From positions 1 to 36,045 of the forward strand of contig JALOAC010000027.1 of NCBI GenBank assembly GCA_023228985.1: 36,045 bases of DNA, read 5' to 3'. The position numbers and the translations under genes were made by a program. Below the pieces are notes generated by a model that searched no databases, was not told where the DNA came from, and saw only the letters and a list, made by a program, of their open reading frames with translations. Of this stretch, positions 22,818-32,360 are shown in pieces. How positions within the stretch are numbered: the stretch's first letter is position 1; every line of letters begins with the position of its first letter. Source of the DNA: Thiopseudomonas sp. GTDB taxonomy: Bacteria; Pseudomonadota; Gammaproteobacteria; Pseudomonadales; Pseudomonadaceae.

Positions 22818-25800
22818 TTGGCTGTAGAATTTATAATAAGAGTGAGCAAAATATTGTTTAAAGCAACTGACCGTGCAATCGAAGAGAAAAAACACCTTAC
22901 AGAGTCAGCAGCGAATTCGTTTGCTTCCTCGAACCTGCGTATTCACCGACAAACTCAAATTTACCAAACCATTACTCGTATGAGCTGCGAGGAAGAGTTG
23001 TTTCCTCTTACTTGTCAAATCGCCATAGATTTCGGTGGTGTCAGTATGGCTTGGGTGGGCGTAGCTGATCCACAGTCTGAGCAAATAAAACCAGCGGCTA
23101 GTGCTGGGGCAGGCAAGGATTACCTGAAGAATATTCATATTTCGACTCGCGCCGATAAGCCAGAGGGTCGCGGACCATCGGCAACCACTTACCGTAATAA
23201 TCAAGCCGTAATCAGCAATGACTGGGCAAACGATCCAATAACAGCACCTTGGCACAAACAAGCTAGCAATTTTAACTGGGGTAGTGGCGGCTGCTTTCCC
23301 ATCCAGCGTAATGGACAACCCATCGGCGTGCTGTCGGTATATCACGAGCAGAAAGGTTTTTTCGATACTGAAACGAGCAGACTTTTCCATGAAATATCGC
23401 ACGATATCAGCTCCGCCCTCGACAATTTCGAGCGCGAACAAGAACGACGCACTACCCTGGAAGCGTTACGCGCTAATGAACAGCATTTCCGCGCCTATTT
23501 CGAGCGTTCCATGCTGGGTATGGCCGCAAGCGCTCCTGATAGAAGTTTGCTAGAGGTCAATCAGGCGCTGTGCGATATACTTGGTTACACCGCCGAAGAA
23601 CTTGAGAGTAGCTCTTGGGTGGCTCAAACCCACCCAGATGATTTAGAGCCCAACAACAGTCTTTTCCAGCAATTAATTGACGGCGCAATTGATGATTTCA
23701 CACTTGAAAAACGCCTTATAAAAAAATCCGGTAAAGTCATTGATACCCATTTAAGTGTTCGCGCTATTCGAAATAGTGACGACAGTTTTGCCTACGCGGT
23801 ATCCGTCATTGAAGATATTTCTCAGCGTAAAATGGCTGAACGGCGTGAAAAAATGCGCCAACACACCTTGGAGAAAGTCGCTAGGGGCTGCTCTTTTGAT
23901 GAGATCATGCACTATGTTATCGAGTCCAGCGAATCCATTTATCCTGAGTCTATGTGCTCGATCTTATTGCTAGATAAGGAAGGGAAACACCTGTTTACGG
24001 GTGCAGCACCCAGCTTGCCTGCTTTTTTCAGCAAAGGTATTGATGGCTTTAGTATTGGCATAGATATCGGCTCTTGCGGAGCTGCTGCCTATACCGGGCA
24101 ACGTGTTATTGTCGAAGACATCTCAGCTCACCCTTATTGGGAAATCAGTAAACACTTTGCTGCCAAAGCAGGTCTTGGCTCCTGCTGGTCGCAGCCCATC
24201 CTATCCATATCTGGCAGTGTATTAGGCACATTCGCTATTTACCGCAAAGACCCCAGCACTCCTGACGAGCAAGAAATCGCTTTAATAGAAAGCGCCGCCA
24301 ATCTGCTAGGTATTGCTTTAGATAGAGTTCGAGCAGAAGAGGAGCTTCACCTAGCATCATCCATTTATACTAATATTTCAGAGGCCGTATTGGTAACGGA
24401 TGCTGAGCAAAAAATCGTAGCGTGCAACCCTGCATTTAATAGGCTAACTGGCTATAATATTGAAGATATCCGCGGTAAAGGCCCTCACCTTCTTCATTCA
24501 GAACGTCACGATGCTGCTTTTTTTGCCGCCATGATGGCAAGTGTTGCGCAACATGATTATTGGCAGGGGGAAGTCTGGAATCGCCGTAAAAATGGTGAAG
24601 CATATCTTGTCTGGCTAACTATCAACGCCATTCGTAACGATAAAGGCGATATTCAGCGTTATATTTCCGTTGGCTCGGATATCACTAATAAAGCGCGTTC
24701 AGACGAGCTAATTTGGCGTCAAGCCAACTATGATTTTTTGACCGACTTACCCAATCGACATATGTTCCAAGATCGTCTGAAGCAAGAAATCCGCAAATCT
24801 GTACACGAGGAATCGCTGCTAGCACTGCTCTTTATTGACCTTGACCACTTTAAAGATGTTAACGACACCCTCGGGCATCCTATGGGTGACAAACTGCTGA
24901 TCAAGGCTGCAAGGCGAATCAAAAGCTGTGTGCGAGAAACCGATACCGTTGCACGTATGGGCGGTGACGAATTCACTGTCATCTTACCAAACTTAAAAAA
25001 CACCAACGATGGTGAGCAAGTAGCCGAGCAAATTATCAGCGCGCTGGCAGAGCCCTATTCGATTGATAACGAAACTATCTACGTCGGTGCCAGTATTGGT
25101 ATTGCTTTCTGTCCAAACGATACAGCAGATCTTGACCTGTTAGTCAGCAGCGCCGACCAAGCCATGTATGCATCTAAAGCGTTAGGTCGGAATCGACTTA
25201 GTTATTTTACTCAGTCTCTGCATGATGAAGCCCGTAATCGTTTACAGTTAATAAATGATATGCGCTTTGCCGTTGAGAACCAGCAATTCGAATTGCATTT
25301 CCAGCCAATTATAGATCTCACTCGTGGACGCATCTGCAAAGCAGAGGCGCTAATACGCTGGCACCACCCTGAGCGCGGCATGATCAGCCCTGCTGAGTTT
25401 ATTCCTTTGGCTGAAGAGTCTGGCTTAATCGTCAGTATTGGCGACTGGGTATTTCGAGAAGCAGCCGCCACAGCAAAACGCTGGTGCGAACTGTTTAATA
25501 GCGAATTACAAATTTCGTTAAATATGTCACCGCTGCAGTTTCAAAGTGACAGCTTAAACATTGCAGACTGGTTGGTTTATTTACAAACGATTGGCTTAGC
25601 AGCAAAGCTTCTAAGTATTGAAATCACCGAAGGCCTGCTGCTTAACGCCAACGATGATGTTAAAAGCAAACTTCTACAGTTCCGTGATGCTGGGATTGAG
25701 GTTGCCATTGACGATTTTGGCGTCGGCTACTCAGCGCTGTCTTATCTCAGACGGCTAGACATCGATCAGCTTAAGATTGATCAGTCTTTTATCCAAAACC

Positions 25801-26018
25801 TCGATACTGAAGAGAGCGATTTAGTGCTGACCGAAGCCATTGTCATTATGGCGCAAAAGCTTGGTCTAAAAGTCACTGCCGAGGGAGTCGAAACAGAAGC
25901 GCAACGTCAGCTATTACTGGACATCGGTTGCGATTACGGTCAAGGATACCTGTTTTCCCGCCCACTGCCAGCAGCCGCCTTTGAAGCATTTTTCATAGCT
26001 TCCCAGAGCTCGGACTGA
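22818..26018 (+). CDS. GAF-PAS-GAF-PAS-GGDEF-EAL cyclic-di-GMP enzyme
   Basis: The 1066-residue protein has no membrane span. In order: GAF (about 45-200), PAS (215-345), GAF (355-510), PAS/PAC (515-635), GGDEF and EAL. GGDEF is intact (residues 715-719) with an inhibitory RxxD site (Arg706-Asp709). EAL is intact (Glu843-Leu845), with N-M-S-P-L-Q-F, E-I-T-E-G, D-D-F-G-V-G, K-I-D-Q-S-F and A-E-G-V-E-T, so both cyclase and phosphodiesterase residues are present. The only available N-terminal start is TTG at 22818, with TAAGG four bases upstream and a stop just before. Ligands of the sensory domains are unknown. Confidence 0.93.
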   Translation: MAVEFIIRVSKILFKATDRAIEEKKHLTESAANSFASSNLRIHRQTQIYQTITRMSCEEELFPLTCQIAIDFGGVSMAWVGVADPQSEQIKPAASAGAGKDYLKNIHISTRADKPEGRGPSATTYRNNQAVISNDWANDPITAPWHKQASNFNWGSGGCFPIQRNGQPIGVLSVYHEQKGFFDTETSRLFHEISHDISSALDNFEREQERRTTLEALRANEQHFRAYFERSMLGMAASAPDRSLLEVNQALCDILGYTAEELESSSWVAQTHPDDLEPNNSLFQQLIDGAIDDFTLEKRLIKKSGKVIDTHLSVRAIRNSDDSFAYAVSVIEDISQRKMAERREKMRQHTLEKVARGCSFDEIMHYVIESSESIYPESMCSILLLDKEGKHLFTGAAPSLPAFFSKGIDGFSIGIDIGSCGAAAYTGQRVIVEDISAHPYWEISKHFAAKAGLGSCWSQPILSISGSVLGTFAIYRKDPSTPDEQEIALIESAANLLGIALDRVRAEEELHLASSIYTNISEAVLVTDAEQKIVACNPAFNRLTGYNIEDIRGKGPHLLHSERHDAAFFAAMMASVAQHDYWQGEVWNRRKNGEAYLVWLTINAIRNDKGDIQRYISVGSDITNKARSDELIWRQANYDFLTDLPNRHMFQDRLKQEIRKSVHEESLLALLFIDLDHFKDVNDTLGHPMGDKLLIKAARRIKSCVRETDTVARMGGDEFTVILPNLKNTNDGEQVAEQIISALAEPYSIDNETIYVGASIGIAFCPNDTADLDLLVSSADQAMYASKALGRNRLSYFTQSLHDEARNRLQLINDMRFAVENQQFELHFQPIIDLTRGRICKAEALIRWHHPERGMISPAEFIPLAEESGLIVSIGDWVFREAAATAKRWCELFNSELQISLNMSPLQFQSDSLNIADWLVYLQTIGLAAKLLSIEITEGLLLNANDDVKSKLLQFRDAGIEVAIDDFGVGYSALSYLRRLDIDQLKIDQSFIQNLDTEESDLVLTEAIVIMAQKLGLKVTAEGVETEAQRQLLLDIGCDYGQGYLFSRPLPAAAFEAFFIASQSSD

Positions 26019-26056
26019 TAGCTGCTGAACGCCATTTTAAATAGACCCAAACAAAT

Positions 26057-26088
26057 CGGACAGGTACTGCGAATACAATACCTGTCCG
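26057..26088. terminator. Hairpin between converging genes
   Basis: CGGACAGGTA (26057-26066) and TACCTGTCCG (26079-26088) form a perfect ten-base stem with a 12-base loop, 38 bases after the GGDEF-EAL gene and 40 bases before the end of the opposite gene. There is no T-tract, so termination by this hairpin alone is uncertain. Confidence 0.45.
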
Positions 26089-26128
26089 TTCAACTCTGGC
26101 TAATAGGTGCAGGCTAAACTGTCGTCAG

Positions 26129-26746
26129 TTAGTCCGCTCCTTTTTCATCCACCTTTTCTTCTTGCAACGCCTGCAGCTTGGTCTGTAGGAATTCGTCGTA
26201 GCCTTTTTGCACTAACTCGAACGTTTTACCGATTTCGGCGGCGATACTGGAACCTTCGCCCATCACACCTAAACCGCTGAGGATGCTGGACGCTTCGTTG
26301 TAACCTTGCTCAAAGCCGCCACGGATTAAGTTTACAAAGTTGCGTACCACCTCTTCCGGCTCTTCATTGGGATGTTGGCGTGCATAGGCATCAAAAAATG
26401 CGGTGGATTGTGACAAAATTCGTCCAGCCGTAGCTTCTGCGCTATTGTCTTGCTGCATCGCTCCCTGCAATGCATTAGGGCCAAGCTCGGGCGCCAGTTG
26501 CTCATTAATATGCTCGATGGCGGTACGGTATAACAACGCCATACCATCGTTGCCGGCGCTGATAGAAACGTCCAGTGAGGCTTGTAAAATTTGCGCACCC
26601 AATTGCGCACGCTGGCCTTGCGGGCTAGCAGCAGCGGTTTTTTGCGCCTCTTCAAGGGATGCACCCTGAGGTGCAGTTTTAGGGTTAGCTTTTGATGCTG
26701 CGCTACCGGTATCGGACAGAGGGGTATTTGAGATTGGTGATACCAT
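26129..26746 (-). CDS. DUF5610 protein
   Basis: The 205-residue protein has a low-complexity N-terminal part rich in Ser, Ala, Gln and Thr, then a helical domain with L-D-V-S-I-S-A-G-N-D, L-Y-R-T-A-I-E-H-I-N and F-V-N-L-I-R-G-G-F-E-Q-G-Y, a pattern I know from DUF5610 proteins of Pseudomonas and relatives. No signal peptide or enzyme motif is visible, and the function is unknown. GGAGCC lies seven bases before the ATG. It is monocistronic between a convergent gene and an upstream inverted repeat. Confidence 0.78.
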   Translation of the reverse strand: MVSPISNTPLSDTGSAASKANPKTAPQGASLEEAQKTAAASPQGQRAQLGAQILQASLDVSISAGNDGMALLYRTAIEHINEQLAPELGPNALQGAMQQDNSAEATAGRILSQSTAFFDAYARQHPNEEPEEVVRNFVNLIRGGFEQGYNEASSILSGLGVMGEGSSIAAEIGKTFELVQKGYDEFLQTKLQALQEEKVDEKGAD

Positions 26747-26817
26747 GGTGTGGCTCCTTTAGTTGGCCTGCCCCTTTATTGCAAAGGGACTGTTATCTAC
26801 GACTGTTTCGGCCCAAT

Positions 26818-26857
26818 GTTTAGAAACTAAAGGCGCGCACGCTATTAGTTTCTAAAC
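26818..26857. repeat. Perfect 13-bp inverted repeat upstream of the DUF5610 gene
   Basis: GTTTAGAAACTAA (26818-26830) and TTAGTTTCTAAAC (26845-26857) pair perfectly across 14 bases. It lies 71 bases before the DUF5610 start and 42 bases after the end of the next gene. With no T-tract and an A+T-rich stem, it could be an operator or a weak terminator for the secreted-protein gene. Confidence 0.6.
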
Positions 26858-26899
26858 CAGAGCACTGACTGCACAGTCTTTCACAAGGAACCTTGGTGT

Positions 26900-27376
26900 T
26901 TAATTTAAGGCGACCTGGCACAAAGAAGCGGGTTCTTGCAGTCTTGTGTTTATTTCGTTGTTTAGTTCAGTGGTGCTAAAGCCGAACCGCTCAGCATAGG
27001 TTTCTAAAGAAACAACATGGCCTTTTAAATAGCGTGAGTAGAGTGTACAGCCGTAAGGCTTGCCGTCTTTTTCTATTGTTGCATGATTGTTTAATTTAAA
27101 AAACGCTTCAGAGTAATTCAGTATCGCATCAACGTAGCACGCCTTGTATGCTTGTTTTGCTTCAACCGCTGTAGATTTTTCAGATAACATTTTTGTTGCC
27201 GCACCAGCAATCTGAGTGCACTCATAAACAGGCAGCTCTCCCGCCGCTGTTTTATTCCATGCGCCTTGAAAACTTGCTTGGTAGGTTGCAGATAGAGTTG
27301 GTTTGACGGGGGTGGCGGCTCCGGCCAAGCCACTAAAGGTTAAGCCAATGGCACATATCAACAGCTTGCTTTTCAT
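26900..27376 (-). CDS. Small secreted cysteine protein of unknown function
   Basis: From the ATG at 27376 the protein has 158 residues; a GTG three codons upstream is an alternative. AGGTG is six bases before the ATG. A signal peptide MKSKLLICAIGLTFSGLAGA is clear, with likely cut after A-G-A. The mature part has four cysteines (in Y-E-C-T-Q, K-A-C-Y-V, Y-G-C-T-L and S-L-C-Q-V) that could form two disulfides. I do not recognise a family. It is likely periplasmic. Confidence 0.78.
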   Translation of the reverse strand: MKSKLLICAIGLTFSGLAGAATPVKPTLSATYQASFQGAWNKTAAGELPVYECTQIAGAATKMLSEKSTAVEAKQAYKACYVDAILNYSEAFFKLNNHATIEKDGKPYGCTLYSRYLKGHVVSLETYAERFGFSTTELNNEINTRLQEPASLCQVALN

Positions 27377-27614
27377 AGATTTCACCTATTTTTGCATTAA
27401 TGATTTTCAACGGGTTTAAAGTAAAGTGCCTTTTAAGCATGCCCTAGACCGTCTAGCCTCAGAGTTCACAGCATGCGAATAAACATTTTTTATGCGCCTG
27501 AAACTTTACTCCTTCTTGCCATAAAAAAGTAAGGATGCGTCACTCTGTCACTCTGGTTTTATCAGCTTGGGTTTGCCCGTGGTAATAGTTCGCGGTGCGC
27601 TGTAAAAACTCAAA

Positions 27615-27641
27615 TAAAAAACCCCTGCATCAGCAAGGGTT
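27615..27641 (-). terminator. Terminator of the cysteine-rich unknown gene
   Basis: On the minus strand AACCCTTGC, loop TGAT and GCAGGGGTT (one mismatch) are followed by TTTTTATTT. It lies 32 bases after the stop of the gene at 27673. Confidence 0.8.
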
Positions 27642-27672
27642 CTTTATGGCTCAATGATTTAGTAGCAGGTTG

Positions 27673-28365
27673 TTAAAGCGCTACAAAATTCTCATCGGCC
27701 ATCACTAATGGGCGTATTTTTTGCAGCTGTGTATCAAGTGAATATGTCATGCTAGAAGCCATAGAGAAGAAGCTTAGCAACGCTTTTAGATTGGTATCCC
27801 CTGCACACACATCATTAATACGGTGCCAAAGTGCTTGATTAACCAACTGTAAGTCTTTGAAATCATTAGTTAATTCTTTCAACTCCCAGTCTGGACTCTG
27901 CCCTTCATGCATACGGAAAAACTCGCGCATGACATACATGGAGATAGTACGCAGAGTAAACTCATTATTGCTTGCAAAGGGCAAATGGCTGTGCGCCATA
28001 GGCTTTAAGCGGCCAAGGATCGGGCACGCTGAGGTTGCCATAATTACGCCCAGCAATGAGCGAATTGCTTCTTCCAAGTTGGCTAGCTTGCTGTACTCAC
28101 GCTCTTTGGTGCGCACATTAACCCAAGCCTTTTTAAACGCTGGCAAACCTTTAAAGTCCTCAACCACCGTTTGTAAATCCGCAGCGGCTGGGCAGGTTTT
28201 ATGCTTGGACGAATCCAGTGGACAGTTTGTGCAGCGCTGGTGATTGAGATCGGTCCAGTCACTAAGCGGGATAAGCTCAGAGGTTGATAATGGTTCGCGG
28301 TCAAGCTCAATTTTATAACTAAAAGCATGCTCATCATCAAAGGTGATGCGGTATTCAACGGCCAT
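27673..28365 (-). CDS. Unknown protein with N-terminal cysteine cluster (DUF6901-like)
   Basis: From the ATG at 28365, with GAGGAG six bases upstream, the protein has 230 residues. It begins M-A-V-E-Y-R-I-T-F-D-D-E and contains C-T-N-C-P-L-D-S-S-K-H-K-T-C-P near residue 50 and T-S-A-C-P-I-L-G near 120, which could bind a metal or cluster. The rest is mostly helical. I think it belongs to DUF6901, by memory of the N-terminus only. It starts 10 bases after uup and is probably in its operon. Confidence 0.72.
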   Translation of the reverse strand: MAVEYRITFDDEHAFSYKIELDREPLSTSELIPLSDWTDLNHQRCTNCPLDSSKHKTCPAAADLQTVVEDFKGLPAFKKAWVNVRTKEREYSKLANLEEAIRSLLGVIMATSACPILGRLKPMAHSHLPFASNNEFTLRTISMYVMREFFRMHEGQSPDWELKELTNDFKDLQLVNQALWHRINDVCAGDTNLKALLSFFSMASSMTYSLDTQLQKIRPLVMADENFVAL

Positions 28366-28375
28366 GTAAGCTCCT

Positions 28376-30322
28376 CTATTCATCTTCCAGTTCCGCCCAG
28401 CGTTCAAGTAACTCTTCCAAGAGCCGCTCAACATCAAGCATTCGCTGTAATGCCAACTCTGTTTGCTCTGCCGGCTGCAAATAGAATTCGGGGTCTGATG
28501 TTTGTTGTTGTAGCTGGGTTAACTCTAGCTCTAACGCCTCGAGCTTTGCCGGAATGGTGTCCAACTCTCGTTGCAGTTTGTAGCTAAGTTTTTTCTTGGC
28601 GGAAACTATGCCATCATTTTGCCCCTGCTGCAGCTTTGTCGCGACACTTTTATCTGTTGCTTGCGTTGGATCAGTTTTATCATCGCCCTTGCTTCCTGTA
28701 GCTACGGACTCTGTCATACCGAGGAGTTTCAGATTGCCGCCCTGACGCAGCCAGTCATCAAAACCACCAACAAACTCGTGTACTTTAGCTGTGCCATCAA
28801 AAACCAGCGTGCTGGTAACCACGTTGTCTAAAAAAGCTCGGTCGTGGCTAACGATAAGTACCGTACCTTCAAAATCCAACAATACTTCTTCCAGCAACTC
28901 CAGCGTCTCCATGTCCAAGTCATTGGTTGGCTCATCGAGCACCAACAGGTTTGCTGGCTGGGTAAATAATTTAGCTAACAACAAACGTGCTCTTTCGCCG
29001 CCGGATAACGCTTTAACCGGTGTTCGGGCACGCTGTGGGGTAAACAAGAAATCGTTTAAGTAACTTAAAATATGCTTAGGTTTGTCGTTAATAATGACGG
29101 TGTCACTGCCTTCAGCAACGTTATCGGCTACCGTTTTTTCCAAATCTAACTGATGGCGCATTTGGTCAAAATAGGCCACCTGCAGTTTAGTACCCTCCTC
29201 TACACTGCCTTTGGTCGGTTTTAACTTGCCCAGCAGAAGCTTTAACAGGGTTGTTTTACCGCTACCGTTAGCACCGAGAAGACCAATGCGGTCGCCGCGT
29301 TGCAGCACCATAGAGAAGTTTTCAATCAGTGTGGGTCCAGCGGGATAAGAGAAGCTGACGCCTTTAGCCACAACAACCTGTTTGCCTGACCGACTGCCTT
29401 CGCCAATTTGCAAGTTGACCACGCCTTGGCGGTCGCGTCTTTGGCTGCGTTCTTGACGTAAAGATTTTAAAGCTCTCACTCGGCCTTCGTTACGGGTACG
29501 CCGCGCTTTAATGCCTTGGCGAATCCAAACCTCTTCTTGCGCCAGTTTTTTATCAAACAGCGCATTGGCTGTTTCTTCGGCAGCCAGTAATTGTTCTTTA
29601 TGCACTAGGAAGCTGGCGTAATCGCCATCCCAGTCCAACAGGGTTCCGCGGTCTAACTCTAAAATTCGTGTGGCAATGTGCTGTAAAAATGTACGATCGT
29701 GGGTGATAAATACAACCGCACCATTAAACGACAACAACACCTCTTCCAACCAAGCGATAGCACCTATATCCAAGTGGTTGGTGGGCTCATCCAGCAACAA
29801 CACGTCAGGCTCGGCAACCAGGGCTTGCGCCAAAAGTACGCGCCGACGCCAACCACCTGAGAGCTCACTTAACTTAGCTTGCGCAGGCAGTTTCAAACGG
29901 CTGATGGTGCTGTCTACCAGCTGCTGTAAACGCCAGCCATCTAAAGCCTCAAGCTTCTGCTGCACATCCATTAAGGCCTGCAGGTCAGCGTCAGTGGTAA
30001 CGTTTTGGGTGAGGTGCTGATAACGGGCCAAAAGCTCGCCCACTCCATGCAGCCCACTGGCAACCACATCAAAAACCGTGCGCTCATCTGCTGCTGGTAG
30101 TTCTTGCGGCAATTCGCCTATCTTTAAGCCGGGTGCGCGCCAAACCTCACCCTCATCTTGCTGTTGTTCACCTTTAACAACCCGCAATAAAGTAGATTTT
30201 CCAGTACCGTTGCGCCCAATAATACATACGCGTTCACCTCGCGTAATTTGCCATGAAACCTTCTCCAACAAAGGCGTTACACCGTACGCAAGAGATACCT
30301 GGTTCATTTTTAACAACGTCAT
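28376..30322 (-). CDS. uup: ABC-F ATPase Uup
   Basis: Start ATG at 30322 has GGAGG eight bases upstream and gives 648 residues; the open frame further upstream overlaps the slt promoter and is not coding. Two ABC modules are complete: G-R-N-G-T-G-K-S-T with L-S-G-G-W and D-E-P-T-N-H-L-D, then G-A-N-G-S-G-K-T-T with L-S-G-G-E and D-E-P-T-N-D-L-D. A C-terminal coiled coil follows. Members have no membrane part; Uup acts on ribosomes or branched DNA and limits transposon excision in E. coli. It is divergent from slt. Confidence 0.93.
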   Translation of the reverse strand: MTLLKMNQVSLAYGVTPLLEKVSWQITRGERVCIIGRNGTGKSTLLRVVKGEQQQDEGEVWRAPGLKIGELPQELPAADERTVFDVVASGLHGVGELLARYQHLTQNVTTDADLQALMDVQQKLEALDGWRLQQLVDSTISRLKLPAQAKLSELSGGWRRRVLLAQALVAEPDVLLLDEPTNHLDIGAIAWLEEVLLSFNGAVVFITHDRTFLQHIATRILELDRGTLLDWDGDYASFLVHKEQLLAAEETANALFDKKLAQEEVWIRQGIKARRTRNEGRVRALKSLRQERSQRRDRQGVVNLQIGEGSRSGKQVVVAKGVSFSYPAGPTLIENFSMVLQRGDRIGLLGANGSGKTTLLKLLLGKLKPTKGSVEEGTKLQVAYFDQMRHQLDLEKTVADNVAEGSDTVIINDKPKHILSYLNDFLFTPQRARTPVKALSGGERARLLLAKLFTQPANLLVLDEPTNDLDMETLELLEEVLLDFEGTVLIVSHDRAFLDNVVTSTLVFDGTAKVHEFVGGFDDWLRQGGNLKLLGMTESVATGSKGDDKTDPTQATDKSVATKLQQGQNDGIVSAKKKLSYKLQRELDTIPAKLEALELELTQLQQQTSDPEFYLQPAEQTELALQRMLDVERLLEELLERWAELEDE

Positions 30323-30360
30323 TGAGCTAGCCTCCAATTTCAGAGCGCGCATTGTACAGT

Positions 30361-30369
30361 GTGCTATAG
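30361..30369 (+). promoter_or_regulatory. Putative extended -10 promoter of slt
   Basis: TGCTATAGT is an extended -10 (TG, one base, TATAGT) about 62 bases before the slt start, in the divergent uup-slt gap of 109 bases. No clear -35 is seen. Confidence 0.35.
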
Positions 30370-30431
30370 TATCGCGCCCAAGTATGTGGGTATTGATTCT
30401 GTCTTTAGCGTGTATTTTGCCCAGGGATATT

Positions 30432-32351
30432 ATGCGAAACATCATTCGTTCGTTTTTATTAGTCTCTGTGTTTGCCTATGTTCCCTTTAGCCAAGCAAAC
30501 ACAGGTTTGGAACAACAACGCTTACTCTATTCACAAGCAAAAAAAGCCATGGATGCTGGTAATCCTTCGATTTACCTAAGCAACCAGAAAAAGCTACAAA
30601 GCTATCCTTTAACCCCCTATTTAACGCTAGCAGAACTTAAACTGCGTCTGGTGAAAAGCCGTACCGACGAAGTTGAAAAGTTTTTGCTGGAGCATGGCGA
30701 TCTGCCTCAAATTCGCATGTTCAAACTTGAATGGCTGCGCATGCTGGCCAAACAAGACAACTGGACGGTGTTTGTTAAGCACTACAGTCCAGAGCTGAAT
30801 TTGGTTGAACTTGATTGCTGGTTTGCTCAGGCTCAGCTGCAGCAAGGTCAACAGCAGGCGGCTTTCCAAATAGCGGAAAAACTATGGCTCAGCAGTGAGT
30901 CGCGCCCCAATGCTTGTGATCCTGTTTTTGATGCATGGAATAAAGCAGGCTTGCGCACAGCTGATAAGGTTTGGGCACGACTCGCCTTAGCCGTTGAAGC
31001 ACGCAACTATGGTTTGGCTAAATTTTTGAGCAAGGAGCACCCGAACTCAACAATGGCACAACTGTTTGTTGATGTTGCGCAAAAACCAAGCCTTATCAAA
31101 GATAAGCAAAAATTCGCTGAACGTAGCAAGGAAAATAATGCCATTGTTTCAATTGGCTTAAGACGCTTGTTTCGTGAAGAAGCTGATAACACGCTCGAAC
31201 TACTGACACACTATGGCAAACAGCTTAATTTTTCAAATGAGGAAAAAGCCAAGGTCGCACGAGATATAGGTGTTATTTTAGCTAAACGCTTTGATCCGCG
31301 TGCGCTTGAGGTTATCCGCAACTGGGATCCGCAGCACACTGATGAGCTGGTCGCACAATGGAATGCGCGCTTGCTACTGCGCATGGGGCAGTGGTCTGAG
31401 GCCGAGCAATCTATTAGCGCGTTATCTACGGAGCTGGCCGATACCAACCGCTGGCGTTATTGGCAAATTCGCAGCAAGCAGATTACCCGCCCGCTTGAGC
31501 CTGCACCAGTAAGCGAATTTCAATCGCTTGCAAAAGAGCGTGATTTTTATGGCTTTATGGCTGCTGACCGAAGCAAATTAAGCTACTCGCTTAATAATGT
31601 GCCGGTTAATGTGACACCGCAAACACTAAGCAAGGTCCGCAATAGCAATGCTATTCAGCGCGCTTACGAGTTTCATGCGCTGGGTGATTTTACGGCATCA
31701 CAGCGCGAATGGCAGCACGCAAGCAGATTGTTTAGCCAAGAAGAACTGCAAGCTCAAGCCAAGCTAGCAATTGAGTTAGATTGGTTTAATCCAGCTATTC
31801 GTACCCTAGCGCAAGCACAATACTGGGATGACCTAGATATCCGTTTTCCGCTAGCCTACCAAGCCAACTTAGTCTCAGCGGCACAGCAGCAAGGTATTCA
31901 TCCAAGCTGGGCTTATGCAATTACTCGCCAAGAAAGTGCTTTTATGCCTACGGTACGCTCACATGCAGGCGCCATGGGCCTAATGCAGTTGATGCCGGGA
32001 ACAGCTAAAGAAACAGCTAAGCGCTATAACATCCCGCTGAGTTCGCCACAGCAGGCGCTTAATCCAGATACCAACATTCAGCTAGGCACGGCCTATCTGA
32101 ATCAAATGATGAAGCAATTTAACGGCAACCGTATTTTAGCGACCGCAGCCTATAACGCCGGCCCGGGTCGAGTAAGGCAGTGGCTGAAAAACGCAGAATA
32201 TCTGCCTTATGATGTTTGGATTGAAACCATTCCTTTCGATGAAACGCGCCAATACGTGCAGAACGTTTTAACCTACTCGGTGATTTACGGAGAAAAGCTG
32301 CAAGCGCCAACTCCACTAGTGGAGTGGCACGAGCAGCTATTTGAAGAGTAA
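30432..32351 (+). CDS. slt: Soluble lytic murein transglycosylase
   Basis: Slt degrades peptidoglycan in the periplasm. From the ATG at 30432 the protein has 639 residues and a signal peptide MRNIIRSFLLVSVFAYVPFS with the cut near Q-A-N. A long superhelical U-domain leads to the C-terminal SLT domain with the catalytic glutamate in R-Q-E-S-A-F (Glu501), then G-A-M-G-L-M-Q-L-M-P-G-T-A and A-A-Y-N-A-G-P-G-R. Length matches E. coli Slt70. The frame upstream of 30432 is open but antisense to uup. Confidence 0.95.
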   Translation: MRNIIRSFLLVSVFAYVPFSQANTGLEQQRLLYSQAKKAMDAGNPSIYLSNQKKLQSYPLTPYLTLAELKLRLVKSRTDEVEKFLLEHGDLPQIRMFKLEWLRMLAKQDNWTVFVKHYSPELNLVELDCWFAQAQLQQGQQQAAFQIAEKLWLSSESRPNACDPVFDAWNKAGLRTADKVWARLALAVEARNYGLAKFLSKEHPNSTMAQLFVDVAQKPSLIKDKQKFAERSKENNAIVSIGLRRLFREEADNTLELLTHYGKQLNFSNEEKAKVARDIGVILAKRFDPRALEVIRNWDPQHTDELVAQWNARLLLRMGQWSEAEQSISALSTELADTNRWRYWQIRSKQITRPLEPAPVSEFQSLAKERDFYGFMAADRSKLSYSLNNVPVNVTPQTLSKVRNSNAIQRAYEFHALGDFTASQREWQHASRLFSQEELQAQAKLAIELDWFNPAIRTLAQAQYWDDLDIRFPLAYQANLVSAAQQQGIHPSWAYAITRQESAFMPTVRSHAGAMGLMQLMPGTAKETAKRYNIPLSSPQQALNPDTNIQLGTAYLNQMMKQFNGNRILATAAYNAGPGRVRQWLKNAEYLPYDVWIETIPFDETRQYVQNVLTYSVIYGEKLQAPTPLVEWHEQLFEE

Positions 32352-32360
32352 CCGGCTGTC

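Noticed and set aside
30078..30431. N-terminal 118-residue extension of slt
   Set aside because: Antisense to uup and ahead of the true signal peptide at 30432.
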